A stretch of 64,000 bases of DNA from Rhodoflexus caldus (GTDB lineage: Bacteria > Bacteroidota > Bacteroidia > Cytophagales > Thermoflexibacteraceae), in the NCBI RefSeq assembly GCF_021206925.1, contig NZ_JAJPRF010000006.1:124001-188000 (forward strand). The letters run 5' to 3'. The notes beneath the pieces are model-generated. The model did not search any database, was not told the DNA's origin, and was given only the letters and a program-made list of their open reading frames with translations. This document shows positions 1 through 9,184 of the stretch, in pieces (within the stretch, counting starts at the first letter, position 1; every line of letters begins with the position of its first letter). A program made the translations under genes and the position numbers.

Positions 1-1
1 T

Positions 2-934
2 CAGGTGAAAGGAGGCGATATTTCCAAATATACGCAAGCCTCCGCCGAGTTTAGCTGGTGGCAGTTTTTTATGGATAACTCTACGCTGCAAGTGCTGGTG
101 GTGGCCATTTTGTTCGGAACGTTTATGAGCAACTACTCCGGCAGGCAACAAATTATTGACTTTCTGAATCCAATTTCAAAAAAAGTATTTTGGGCGCTGC
201 ATAAAGTCATGCTGCTTGCTCCGATAGGTGCGTTTGGCGGCATGGCTTTTACCATCGGCAAATATGGCATCAAAACACTGCTGCCGCTTGCCAAACTGAT
301 GATTACGGTTTATACCACGATGGCGCTTTTCATTTTTGTTGTGCTGTGGTACATCATGCGCACATACCGCATCAGCTTGTGGAATTTTTTGAAATATATC
401 CGCGATGAGCTGCTGATTGTGCTGGGAACTTCTTCATCGGAGGCTGCGCTGCCTTCCCTGATGGAAAAGCTGGAACGCATGGGCTGTTCAAAACCGGTGG
501 TGGGGCTGGTTGTTCCCGCAGGTTACTCTTTCAACTTAGACGGAACGACTATTTATTTGTCAATGGCAGCTATTTTTCTTGCACAGGTATATAATGTACA
601 CTTAGATACCACACAAATACTGACCATCATCGGCATTCTGATGGTTACTTCCAAAGGTGCGGCAGGAGTTACGGGCAGCGGTTTCATTGTGCTTGCCTCT
701 ACGCTGACAGCCATCAAAGTCATTCCGATTGAAGGATTGGCACTGCTGCTCGGGGTGGACAGGTTTATGTCGGAGGCTCGCGCCATTACCAATTTTATTG
801 GCAACGGAGTAGCTACGGTGTGGCTTGCCAACAACGAAAAAGAGTTTGACCGCGGGCAGATGGAAATTGCATTTAACAACCCGATTGCCAACCCGTCGGC
901 TGAAAAACCCGCGCTTACGGAAAGCAAGGTATAA
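2..934 (+). CDS. Dicarboxylate/amino acid:cation symporter, 5'-truncated
   Basis: This is the C-terminal three quarters of an inner-membrane secondary transporter that couples uptake of C4-dicarboxylates or acidic amino acids to H+ or Na+. The frame is open to the window edge, so the beginning is missing: about 310 residues are seen, whereas family members usually have 400-450. Signatures of the DAACS family are plain: FNLDGTTIYLSMAAIF in the substrate-binding re-entrant region, SKGAAGVTGSGFIVLAST in the second hairpin, and DRFMSEARAITNFIGNGVAT near the last helix. The last motif closely resembles DctA. Several hydrophobic segments fit the multi-helix fold. Substrate preference (succinate/fumarate versus glutamate/aspartate) cannot be settled from this fragment. 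It converges on the short-chain dehydrogenase gene. Confidence 0.93.
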   Translation, partial: QVKGGDISKYTQASAEFSWWQFFMDNSTLQVLVVAILFGTFMSNYSGRQQIIDFLNPISKKVFWALHKVMLLAPIGAFGGMAFTIGKYGIKTLLPLAKLMITVYTTMALFIFVVLWYIMRTYRISLWNFLKYIRDELLIVLGTSSSEAALPSLMEKLERMGCSKPVVGLVVPAGYSFNLDGTTIYLSMAAIFLAQVYNVHLDTTQILTIIGILMVTSKGAAGVTGSGFIVLASTLTAIKVIPIEGLALLLGVDRFMSEARAITNFIGNGVATVWLANNEKEFDRGQMEIAFNNPIANPSAEKPALTESKV

Positions 935-965
935 AAAAATAACCGAAAAGCCAACAGCTTTCCGG
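933..965 (-). terminator. Candidate terminator of the kinase-dehydrogenase operon
   Basis: On the minus strand a 9-bp stem with one A-C mismatch (arms 957-965 and 943-951, 5-nt loop) is followed by TTATTTTTTT. It lies about 95 bp past the dehydrogenase stop codon. The mismatch and the distance make it a moderate candidate. Confidence 0.4.
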
Positions 966-1060
966 CTAAGTAACAGTTAATATATATTGAAGGTGATATG
1001 ATGCGGCAAATGTATACAATAGTTTGCAAATAACTAAAAGCTCGCAAAATTTATTACATG

Positions 1061-1786
1061 CTATAAATCTTTCAGCACGCCACTGATGCCGCCGTCTATC
1101 TGAATATCGGCACCGTTGATAAAGCCTGCCTTGTCGGATGCCAGAAAAACGGCAACCTCTGCCACTTCATCGGGCTGCCCGATACGCCCCACGGGGTGAA
1201 TCTCATTGAGTTTGCGGTAATCGTCAGGATTGGGGAAACCTGCCCGCAGCATGGGGGTTTCTATGGCTGCCGGGCTGATGGCATTTACACGGATGCGGCC
1301 TGCCAAATCAACCGCCAGCGCCTTTGTAAGCCCCACTAATGCCGATTTGCTCGTAGCATATGCCACAAAACGCGGCTTGGTCAGTTGCCTGTGGATACTT
1401 GCCACATTAATCACAGACCCTTTGGTTGCTTCCAAATGCGGCAAGCAATGCTGAATCAGCAAAAAAGGTGCGGTCAGGTTTACGTTCAGCGTGGTTTGCC
1501 ACTGCTCTAATGTCAGGTCATCGGTTTTGTTCAACAACTGTTCGGCCGCATTATTGACCAAGCATTTCAGCGGGTATCGGCTGATAAGTTCGTCTAACGA
1601 TTGCCCCAACTGTTGGCGATAGGCCTCATCGGTACAAAGGCGATTCAAGTCGGTTTGTATGTGTACATCGGCATTTTGCATGGGCTGCCGGTCTAAACCG
1701 ATGGTAAAAAATCCTTCCCGTTTAAATAATCGGCAAATTTCTGCGCCGATTCGCCCCGAAGAGCCTGTAACAATTACGCTGTTCAT
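1061..1786 (-). CDS. Short-chain dehydrogenase/reductase (SDR) family oxidoreductase
   Basis: This is a 241-residue cytosolic NAD(P)-dependent oxidoreductase of the classical SDR family. The Rossmann glycine motif TGSSGRIG is at residues 7-14, the structural NNAA motif at 78-81, the catalytic serine at 130 (NVASIH), and the YxxxK pair at Y143/K147. The C-terminal segment SPAAIETPML is also typical. The frame extends 39 codons upstream, but that part overlaps the kinase gene and lacks SDR features, so the start was placed at MNSVIVTG. Only two bases separate it from the stop codon of the upstream sensor kinase, which indicates cotranscription and probably translational coupling. The substrate is unknown; sugar, polyol or 3-oxoacyl substrates are all possible for this family. 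Confidence 0.9.
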   Translation of the reverse strand: MNSVIVTGSSGRIGAEICRLFKREGFFTIGLDRQPMQNADVHIQTDLNRLCTDEAYRQQLGQSLDELISRYPLKCLVNNAAEQLLNKTDDLTLEQWQTTLNVNLTAPFLLIQHCLPHLEATKGSVINVASIHRQLTKPRFVAYATSKSALVGLTKALAVDLAGRIRVNAISPAAIETPMLRAGFPNPDDYRKLNEIHPVGRIGQPDEVAEVAVFLASDKAGFINGADIQIDGGISGVLKDL

Positions 1787-1788
1787 GG

Positions 1789-4700
1789 TTACTGCTGTAA
1801 TTTCCAAGGCTTCAAATCTATGATAAAAGTAGTTCCTTCGCCAACGCAGCTGCTGACATCTATTTTGCCTCCCAAAGCCGTAACCTGCGTTTTTACTAAG
1901 CAAAGCCCCAAGCCTTTGCCTTCTACATGAAAATGAAATCGTGCATAGAGTGAAAACAGTTTCTCGCCGTATGCTTCCAAATCTATGCCCAAGCCGTTAT
2001 CTTTTACTTCTATGCGTGTGTATTTGCCATGCACACAACTTCTGACCTCAATAATGGGGCGACTTTGCGGTTGCCTGAATTTCAGTGAGTTACTAACAAG
2101 TTGATACAAAATACTAAACACATAAGGCTCGTAGGCAAACACGGCAGGCGCGCTCATAAAATCCGTTGTAACGATTGCCTGCAAGCGTTCTATCTCGCCT
2201 GCAAGCTGAATCTGCACCTTTTCCATTTCTTCGGCCAGCACCACTTTGGTTAGTATGTGGTTGCGGTTGTTGTTGATGTCAATAATTTGACTCATGTCGC
2301 GAATGACCGCATCTAACTCGTGGGTAGCATAAATCAGTTTGTAAATAATATCGGCTTCTTCTATGCTGATGGTTTGGAGCGGCATCAGTTCGAGCACTGC
2401 TCCCAAGCCCAAAACTCTTGCCGCCGGCCCGCGCAGGTTGTGCGCTATCATAAAAGCAAAGCGCTCTAACTGGTGCATGGAGTGAACCAATTCTTTGGTA
2501 CGCGCTTCTACTTCCGATTCAAGCGTTTCTCGCTGCTTGTCGATCATCTGTTTGGCTTGTATCAGTTCTTTGTTTTGCTGCAACAATCGCTCGTTCTGGC
2601 TGCGGATTTCATCGGTCTGCCTGTTGATTTCAATGGTGCGCAGCCTTACTTCTTCTGCCAATTCGTGCTGGCGTTGCTTCAACTCCTGCACGCGCCACCG
2701 ATAGAAGGCATAAGCAAGCCCTAATACAACCGCTGCCAGCCATCCGTAGGCCAAAGGGGTTTGCCAAAAAGGGGGCTTGATGCGAAAGGAAAACTCGGCT
2801 GCCTGCGGTGTCCAGTTTTTACCGTCTATGGATGCCCGCACCATGAAACGGTATTTATTGGGCGGCAGATTGGGGTAGTGCACCTCGTCTGTAACCGTAG
2901 CCGGCGACCAGTCTTTGTCTATTCCTTCCAGCATGTACTGATACGTTACCGCATCAGGATTGGTAAAGTAAATAGCGTGAAAACTGAAACTGAGGTGATT
3001 ATCCTGATGATTCAGTGTCAAATTCAGCGGCAAACCGGCCGCATTTACACTGTCTGTATAATTTTTCCAATCAACCGATTTGTAAAAAAGGCTGATACTA
3101 TTAATGTGTACTTGCGGCCAATAAGCCATCGGTTGGTCTTTTGCAGGTTGATAGGAAGTGATGCCCATTTGCGTGCTGAACCATATACGCCCGTAGTTGT
3201 CTTCCCAAATGCCGTTCAGGTTGGTTTCCATGCCAATAAAGCCCTCTTTGCGGCCATAGGAGCGTATTTCGGCAATCTCATTTTTGCTGTTGAAACTAAT
3301 CCGATTGATACCCTTTTCGGCACCTACCCACAACCTGCCCTTGCTGTCGAGTTTCATCTGGTAAATGTTGCCGGAATTGAGCCCGTCGGCTTGGTTGTAA
3401 TAATGCCGTTTGAATGAGCCGTCGGGTTGGAGCATTATTTTAACAAGACCCGCACCTGCCGTTCCTAACCAGATGGTTTTAGCATCGGTGTAGGCAATAG
3501 CCCTGACCATAATTTTTGCCAGCGAATCCCCGGGCAAAAAAAGACGGTAGGCCTTGTTGTCTGTAATAACACTTACGCCGCCGTCAATATTGCCCGTCCA
3601 TATGCCGCTGTCGGGAATTTCGGCAAGTGCGATAACGCTTCCTGGAAGTCCGGCGGTTGAGTCGTTCCAATAACGGATGCTTTTACCGTCCCACATGGCT
3701 GCTCCGTGTGTGCGGGTAGCAAACCACAAACGCCCGCGGCTGTCTTCCAATATGCTGAAAATGCGTTCGTTAGGCAGTATTTTATCGGGAACGAGTTGCT
3801 CAAACTTGCCGTTGTTCGTGTAAAAAACCCCGTTTCGTGCCGATGCAAGCCACATTTTGCCTTTGCGGTCGGGCGTGATGGTAAAGTGGCAATTGTCTTT
3901 CAGCCCTTTTTGAAAATTGTAGTTCTGAAATTTTTTGCCGTCAAATTTATAGACCCCGTGCCCGTAAGATGCCAGCCAGAAGGTTTTTGTTGCCGGGTCT
4001 TGGGTAATGCCAAAAATATCGTGCGTTAAACCCGAGCTTGCGGTATAATGCAGAAAAGGGTTTTTAGGATTAATCCGCAGGATGCCGCTGCGCGTACCTA
4101 CCCATATGTTATCCTCGCGGTCTTGCAGCAAACTAAGTAAAGAGGTATTCGCAATACCGTTTTCATCTCTGTAAGTCGTAAAATTCGTTCCGTCAAAAAA
4201 TGCCAACCCTTCTGTTTCCGAGCCAATCCAGATATTGCCCTTATTGTCAGGGAGCAGCGCCCTGATTTCTTTCACGGGAACTTCCGCTGAAAAATCAACC
4301 ACATTGCGCTGGGTTTTGCTGAATCGGTACAAATCATTGAGTGTTGCTACCCAGATTTGTCCTTCGGGGTCGCGTGCAATAGCCGAAATGCGCGTACCGT
4401 TCAGCCCTTTGAGCAAAACAGGACGTGCAATTGACTGATTGACAATTTGATAGATACCCTGCGCAGTACCGACCCAAAGCACCCCTTCTTCGTCTTCACA
4501 GATGCTGTAGATTCGGAACAACCGCTCTTCGTCCAAGGCAACAAATTGCAGATTGCCATTGACCAGTAGAAATAAGCCGCGCTCTGTACCTACCCACAGG
4601 TTGCCTTTTTGGTCTTCACAAAGCGCATCTACAGCAAAACCTCCTTGGGTGAGTGGTTGGAAGTTGTTGAACCGATTGCCGTTGAAATAGCTCAAACCGT

Positions 4701-5019
4701 TGCGTGTGCCAATCCACAAATGCCCCTTGCTGTCTATCAGCAATCGGGTGGCAAGGTCGCTGACTAAACCATCGCGTTGGGTGTATGTTTTGAAGCGTTT
4801 ACCGTCAAAACGGGTAATACCGCTTTGAGTCGCAATCCATAGGTAACCGTCCTTATCTTGCACCATGTGGTTGCCGTTGGCCTGTGGCATCCCTTCGGCT
4901 ATGCCATATTGGCGCACGTCCAGCAATTGTGCGGCTGTATGTGCGGCAAATAAATACACAACAGCCATTGATAGAATGGCTCTTTTTGCACTTTGAAGCC
5001 GTATTTGCCAATACATCAC
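1789..5019 (-). CDS. Propeller-type membrane sensor histidine kinase
   Basis: This 1076-residue sensor kinase begins with a signal/anchor segment (about residues 12-32). It is followed by many regulator-propeller repeats of the form WIGT..GL..FDG..F (about 35-660), which should form extracytoplasmic beta-propellers. Then come a Y_Y_Y-type Ig-like domain (about 670-755), one transmembrane helix (about 763-785), a long coiled coil (about 786-850) and the kinase core. The phospho-acceptor is probably H860 in AHNLRGP. The ATPase shows the N box (N977), DNGLG (1007-1011) and GKGLGL (1034-1039). Unlike the hybrid one-protein systems common in Bacteroidota, it has no receiver or AraC-type DNA-binding domain, and no response-regulator gene is adjacent. 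The signal is likely an extracellular compound such as a glycan, by analogy with related propeller sensors. Confidence 0.92.
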   Translation of the reverse strand: MMYWQIRLQSAKRAILSMAVVYLFAAHTAAQLLDVRQYGIAEGMPQANGNHMVQDKDGYLWIATQSGITRFDGKRFKTYTQRDGLVSDLATRLLIDSKGHLWIGTRNGLSYFNGNRFNNFQPLTQGGFAVDALCEDQKGNLWVGTERGLFLLVNGNLQFVALDEERLFRIYSICEDEEGVLWVGTAQGIYQIVNQSIARPVLLKGLNGTRISAIARDPEGQIWVATLNDLYRFSKTQRNVVDFSAEVPVKEIRALLPDNKGNIWIGSETEGLAFFDGTNFTTYRDENGIANTSLLSLLQDREDNIWVGTRSGILRINPKNPFLHYTASSGLTHDIFGITQDPATKTFWLASYGHGVYKFDGKKFQNYNFQKGLKDNCHFTITPDRKGKMWLASARNGVFYTNNGKFEQLVPDKILPNERIFSILEDSRGRLWFATRTHGAAMWDGKSIRYWNDSTAGLPGSVIALAEIPDSGIWTGNIDGGVSVITDNKAYRLFLPGDSLAKIMVRAIAYTDAKTIWLGTAGAGLVKIMLQPDGSFKRHYYNQADGLNSGNIYQMKLDSKGRLWVGAEKGINRISFNSKNEIAEIRSYGRKEGFIGMETNLNGIWEDNYGRIWFSTQMGITSYQPAKDQPMAYWPQVHINSISLFYKSVDWKNYTDSVNAAGLPLNLTLNHQDNHLSFSFHAIYFTNPDAVTYQYMLEGIDKDWSPATVTDEVHYPNLPPNKYRFMVRASIDGKNWTPQAAEFSFRIKPPFWQTPLAYGWLAAVVLGLAYAFYRWRVQELKQRQHELAEEVRLRTIEINRQTDEIRSQNERLLQQNKELIQAKQMIDKQRETLESEVEARTKELVHSMHQLERFAFMIAHNLRGPAARVLGLGAVLELMPLQTISIEEADIIYKLIYATHELDAVIRDMSQIIDINNNRNHILTKVVLAEEMEKVQIQLAGEIERLQAIVTTDFMSAPAVFAYEPYVFSILYQLVSNSLKFRQPQSRPIIEVRSCVHGKYTRIEVKDNGLGIDLEAYGEKLFSLYARFHFHVEGKGLGLCLVKTQVTALGGKIDVSSCVGEGTTFIIDLKPWKLQQ

Positions 5020-5160
5020 CGCATTTTTGCATTAAAAATGGAGCGCCACAGTTGTATCATTCAAAAAAATCATGGAAATATGCTATCTTACAACTGTATG
5101 GTTTCGTTAATCTATGCAGAATAATTGACAAATACAATTTTCTGAGCGTTTGCTCAAAAA

Positions 5161-6549
5161 CTATTTCAGCGCCTGTTCTATCTGCCGCAAAGCCTGTTCT
5201 ATGTTCCGATTGTCGGGGCGCTTGCGGTAAGCAGCTTGCAGATAGGGCTGTGCTTTGATAAACCATCCGCGCACTTGTTGCATAATAGATGCGCCCCGTT
5301 CCTGCCGTTGCTGCGGGGGCAGGCGACGGAGCGATTCGTTCACACTGACGGCACGGTTGTAGTACAACACGCCAAGTGCATAATTGGCGCGGTAGTAATC
5401 GTTTTGCAGTGCAATGGCCTGCAAATAGCTCGCTTCGGCCTCATCGGGGCGCTGCAACAGCTCCAAATTTTCGCCCCTTGCCGTATGCAACCATACATTA
5501 TCGCGGTGGCGGAGGGCATAGTCATCCAGCAGTGCCAACGCACCCGCATAGTCTTTTTGTTGTTGCAGTGCGATGTAGTCTTGCACAAATCCTGTGGGCA
5601 TTCCGGTCATGCTGTCCACGCGGACTCGGCTGTCGGGGCGAGTAACATATTTGGCACCTCCCTGATAATTAATGAAATAGGTCAGCATTTGGCGCAGTTC
5701 GCGGACAGTATCGGAGGCCGCAGCAAAAATATCCAGTCTGTACGATTGCCCCTGTTGCAAACTGTCAATCGAGATGCTTACATTGCCCCATCTGTTCTGA
5801 ATACCCTCACTTATTTCGCGCTGTCGGCCGTCGGCAGTGCCTACTACTGCCATAAAAACAGCCGTTGGCAGCGTTCGCAAACGAATTTGCAGACTGTCGC
5901 GCGAAGTTTCAATAATCAGTTCACGGGCGTTGTGGAGCAGTTGCGGCTGTAATTCGCTGAAAATAGGATACACAATCGGTTTGCGCTCAAATTCATGCAG
6001 TGTAATGGGGCGTTCTAACAGTTGCCAACGCTCCTCCTCGGGAAAATGCGTAAACGAAAGGTCTTCGGGGGAAATCATGAAATACGTATCGTTGGGCAAC
6101 TGGTTCTTACCGTCGCCTGCGCCCCATGTGACATCTACCAGTTCCCAGTGGCCGTCAATACGCACCGCATTCCACACGTGGTTGGGGCGAGCAATCTCAT
6201 CGCCGACTTCATATTGTATGCCCTTTACCACGCCTCGCACCTGCACGCACGCCAAGCCTGCCTCGCGGGCAAGCAAGTGATACAACGCGGCAAAACCTTC
6301 ACAAACGGCTTTTTTTCGCTGTAGCACCGCCGCCGGGCTTTGGTCAGGATTTACGGGGGCGCGGTATGCCTCCCAATCGTAGCTGATATTGCGGGTAATC
6401 CATTGGTAAATCGCATATGCCCTGTCCTGCTCGGCAGGGATGTCGCGGCGCAATTGCCTGCCCCACTCCTGCGGCGTGAGCGTTTGTGCATGAACCGTTC
6501 GGATGAGCAAACCTATTGCCAATACCGAAAAATACTTCCACGTTGCCAT
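5161..6549 (-). CDS. Exported transglutaminase-like protein with TPR region
   Basis: This 462-residue protein starts with a hydrophobic signal peptide (about residues 5-21, ending near HAQ). A transglutaminase/protease-like core follows, with the expected Cys-His-Asp triad: C83 in KKAVCEGFA, H124 in PNHVWNAV and D139 in WELVDVTWG. The C-terminal part (about 330-460) is helical and TPR-like. Bacterial proteins of this type are usually thought to act as periplasmic peptidases or cross-linking enzymes; the substrate is unknown. The gene lies 141 bp upstream of the propeller kinase on the same strand, so cotranscription is possible. It is divergent from the ParA-like gene. Confidence 0.85.
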   Translation of the reverse strand: MATWKYFSVLAIGLLIRTVHAQTLTPQEWGRQLRRDIPAEQDRAYAIYQWITRNISYDWEAYRAPVNPDQSPAAVLQRKKAVCEGFAALYHLLAREAGLACVQVRGVVKGIQYEVGDEIARPNHVWNAVRIDGHWELVDVTWGAGDGKNQLPNDTYFMISPEDLSFTHFPEEERWQLLERPITLHEFERKPIVYPIFSELQPQLLHNARELIIETSRDSLQIRLRTLPTAVFMAVVGTADGRQREISEGIQNRWGNVSISIDSLQQGQSYRLDIFAAASDTVRELRQMLTYFINYQGGAKYVTRPDSRVRVDSMTGMPTGFVQDYIALQQQKDYAGALALLDDYALRHRDNVWLHTARGENLELLQRPDEAEASYLQAIALQNDYYRANYALGVLYYNRAVSVNESLRRLPPQQRQERGASIMQQVRGWFIKAQPYLQAAYRKRPDNRNIEQALRQIEQALK

Positions 6550-6653
6550 ACAATGAAATGATACTGCCTAAACCGTGCTAAAATGATGTCTATACTAACA
6601 ACGTCAAATCTTTTTAGTAACCTTGCGCAAAAGAAAATTACTCGGACAGCTGC

Positions 6654-7316
6654 ATGAGTACCAAAGTTATCTCATTTGTAACCCTGAAAGGCGGTTCCGG
6701 CAAAACAACCCTGCTAATGCTGACTGCCGCTGCCATCCACAACCGAACAGATAAGAAGTTGCTCGTGATTGATTCTGACCCGCAACTTTCCGTCAAACAG
6801 ATTTTTCTTCAAGAAAACAACCCAAAATCGTTTGATGTTTTTGCCATCAATTGGGCGCAGCCTAATCCGCAGGAATATTTTGATAAAGTACTGACGCTTG
6901 CCAAGCGAAAATACGACCTGATTTTCATGGACTTACCGCCGGGCAGAATCACCGACCCGACCATTTATTACAGCATCATGGCATCCGATATCCTGATTGT
7001 GCCTGTAGTTGCCAGCCAATTGGATATCAACGCCACCACTGCCTTTCTGGAACAACTGCCCGAACTGAAAAAAGACCGCCCGTTGAAGCCCTTAGAAGTT
7101 TTCGGAATAATCAACAAGCAAGACCAAAGCATTGAGTACAAACATTTGTCTAAATTGGCAGGTATTGGCGGGCTGGAAATTTTCTACTCTACGCTTTCCA
7201 ACTTGGTGCGCTACAAGCGCGGTGTATCTACGTTCAAAGACATTGCCAATCCTGCCGACGCAAACGATGAATTCAATCGTTATTTTGACGAATTCCGACT
7301 GAAATGTTTCATTTAA
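6654..7316 (+). CDS. Orphan ParA-family ATPase
   Basis: This is a 220-residue P-loop ATPase of the ParA/MinD superfamily. The deviant Walker A motif KGGSGKTT lies at about residues 11-18 with the signature lysine, and the Walker A-prime/B region LVIDSDPQLS and FMDLPPG are both present. Family members use ATP-dependent dimerisation to position plasmids, chromosomes or protein complexes. No parB-like gene or parS-like repeat is adjacent, so this is not a standard chromosome-partition pair. It may belong to the orphan ParA proteins that position other cargo. The next gene, 52 bp downstream on the same strand, encodes a secreted TPR protein with no obvious link. Confidence 0.85.
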   Translation: MSTKVISFVTLKGGSGKTTLLMLTAAAIHNRTDKKLLVIDSDPQLSVKQIFLQENNPKSFDVFAINWAQPNPQEYFDKVLTLAKRKYDLIFMDLPPGRITDPTIYYSIMASDILIVPVVASQLDINATTAFLEQLPELKKDRPLKPLEVFGIINKQDQSIEYKHLSKLAGIGGLEIFYSTLSNLVRYKRGVSTFKDIANPADANDEFNRYFDEFRLKCFI

Positions 7317-7368
7317 ATTTGGAACAATATTTTCGGTAGCAAACCGGAATTAACTTGTTTTACCCCCG

Positions 7369-8859
7369 ATGAAAAAAAATAGTTTATCCGTTGCTTGGCT
7401 CATCGGCTGCCTGATGATGAGCCTTTTGGCATATGCACAGCCCAAAACACGCTTCTTTTTTGACGAAGGCGAGCGCCTGATGCGCGCCGGCAAATACGAA
7501 GCCGCCATTGCCAGCTATACACAGTCGTTAAAGTTGAAAGATAACTTCATCGTATTCAACAGCCGCGGCATGGCCTACGAACGGCTTGGCAAGTTTGAAG
7601 AAGCACTCGCCGATTACAACAAAGCGCTGGCAAACTTTGAACAGGAACGTGCCAAACGCAAAATGGAGTCTGACTATACGCCCACCTACCATTTCAATGC
7701 AGGAAACGCCAATTTCGGACTGAAGCGCTACAAAGAAGCTGTTAAGCACTACAATACCTTTATTTCCATAGCCACTGCCCAGCGCGATATAGAGGCTGCT
7801 CAAAAAGCATATATCAATCGCGGCCTTTGTATGGAAGCCGCCAAAGACTTTGAAGCTGCCAAACAGAACTACACTAAACTCATCAGCATATCGCCCAAAT
7901 ATGCACCTGCCTACGTTCGGCGCGGCATCATTTTTAACTCCGAAAATGATTTTGATGCTGCCATGCAGGATTTTGACAAAGCCATTGCCCTCAACCCACA
8001 GGAAAAAACAGCCTACCTCCATCGGGCAGAGTTAAAATTGAACACCAAAGGGCCGGCCGATGCACTGCCCGACTACAACTCCTACCTGAATCTAGCACCC
8101 AACGACCCTATCGCTCTCCAATCAAGAGCCACCATACTGATAGGTATGGAACAGTTCAAGGAGGCCATCAAAGACTACAACAAACTGTTGAGCCTGCAAC
8201 CCAAAGCGGTAAATATACTGACGGCACGCGCCAAAGCACATAAATTAGACCGCAACCCCGAAGCCGCCATTGCCGACTATACCGCTGCATTGGCACTGCA
8301 ACCCAATAATCTTCAAGTAATGTTAGACCGCGCTGCGCTTTACCGAAGCACCGGAAGGCTCAACGAAGCACTTGCAGACCTGAATAAGGTATTAGAAGTG
8401 CACACGGCCAATGCTTTTGCCTACGACCTGCGCGGGCGCACTCTCCGCGGACTTGGCAAGTTGGAAGAAGCGCTGAAAGATTACAACAAAGCCATCAGCT
8501 TAGACGATAAGCAAGCCGACTTTTTCAATAACCGCGGATATCTGTACAACCAAATGAAAAAATATGCAGAAGCTGTAAAAGATTTTGATAAAGCTATCAA
8601 CTTAGATGCCAACTTTGCCTATGCCTATAACAACCGCGCTATTGCCCATTATCACCTGAACCAACTGCCTCAGGCGCAAGCCGATACGCGAAAATCGCTG
8701 GCATTAGACCCCGAAAATGCTTTTGCCTACCACACCTTGGGGCTCATCCTTCTGAAAGAAGGCAAAAAACAGGAAGCCATCCAAGCGCTGGAAAATGCCC
8801 TGCGATTAAAACCTGATAATCAAGAATTTGCGGCCACACTGGCAGAAGCAAGAAAGTAA
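7369..8859 (+). CDS. Exported tetratricopeptide-repeat protein
   Basis: This 496-residue protein has a signal peptide (residues 1-23, ending YAQ) and then tandem TPR units for the rest of its length. The repeat pattern A..DYNKAL.L.P.....Y..RG......G....A is seen about a dozen times, for example around DFDKAIALNPQEKTAYLHRAELK. TPR solenoids bind proteins or peptides, so it is likely a periplasmic scaffold or adaptor. There is no catalytic domain. It is followed by a strong terminator hairpin and therefore ends its transcription unit. Confidence 0.88.
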   Translation: MKKNSLSVAWLIGCLMMSLLAYAQPKTRFFFDEGERLMRAGKYEAAIASYTQSLKLKDNFIVFNSRGMAYERLGKFEEALADYNKALANFEQERAKRKMESDYTPTYHFNAGNANFGLKRYKEAVKHYNTFISIATAQRDIEAAQKAYINRGLCMEAAKDFEAAKQNYTKLISISPKYAPAYVRRGIIFNSENDFDAAMQDFDKAIALNPQEKTAYLHRAELKLNTKGPADALPDYNSYLNLAPNDPIALQSRATILIGMEQFKEAIKDYNKLLSLQPKAVNILTARAKAHKLDRNPEAAIADYTAALALQPNNLQVMLDRAALYRSTGRLNEALADLNKVLEVHTANAFAYDLRGRTLRGLGKLEEALKDYNKAISLDDKQADFFNNRGYLYNQMKKYAEAVKDFDKAINLDANFAYAYNNRAIAHYHLNQLPQAQADTRKSLALDPENAFAYHTLGLILLKEGKKQEAIQALENALRLKPDNQEFAATLAEARK

Positions 8860-8882
8860 CCAAGCAATACGCACGTGAAAAT

Positions 8883-8919
8883 AAAAGTCCTGAAAGCACC
8901 TCTGCCTTTCGGGACTTTT
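8883..8919 (+). terminator. Strong rho-independent terminator
   Basis: A 14-bp stem with one G-T wobble (arms 8883-8896 and 8906-8919, loop 9 nt) ends in TTTT and begins with AAAA, so it could act in both directions. It lies 23 bp past the TPR-gene stop codon. Confidence 0.8.
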
Positions 8920-9184
8920 GCTTTATCATAGCACCACCTCTCCAACTTAAAGGAAGCAATTGCGATAAATACGGCCGTGTTTTATAAAAATTGCCTTATC
9001 CTGCTGCACACACACCCATACTCCAATCCAACATTAGCACTTTACAGGCATTACACACGGTTTTGGCAAGCATTTTCAGGTCATAAATTTTGCGTATAAC
9101 GAAAAATAGCAATACATTTATTATTGCAACTGCCGACTTACCATCGGTGAATTATTCTTTTGTCTCACTAAACTAAAACCTCCC
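8920..9184. other. Gene-free stretch upstream of the DUF2589 cassette
   Basis: No convincing reading frame or RNA gene was found between the terminator and the DUF2589 start. It probably carries the promoter of the cassette. TTTG-containing stretches occur near 9094 and 9162, but neither fits the Bacteroidota -7 consensus TAnnTTTG well, so no promoter is called. Confidence 0.5.

Noticed and set aside
5236-5952. A 238-residue plus-strand frame opposite the transglutaminase gene
   Set aside because: The complementary gene has a signal peptide and a complete catalytic triad, and the antisense product has no recognisable features.
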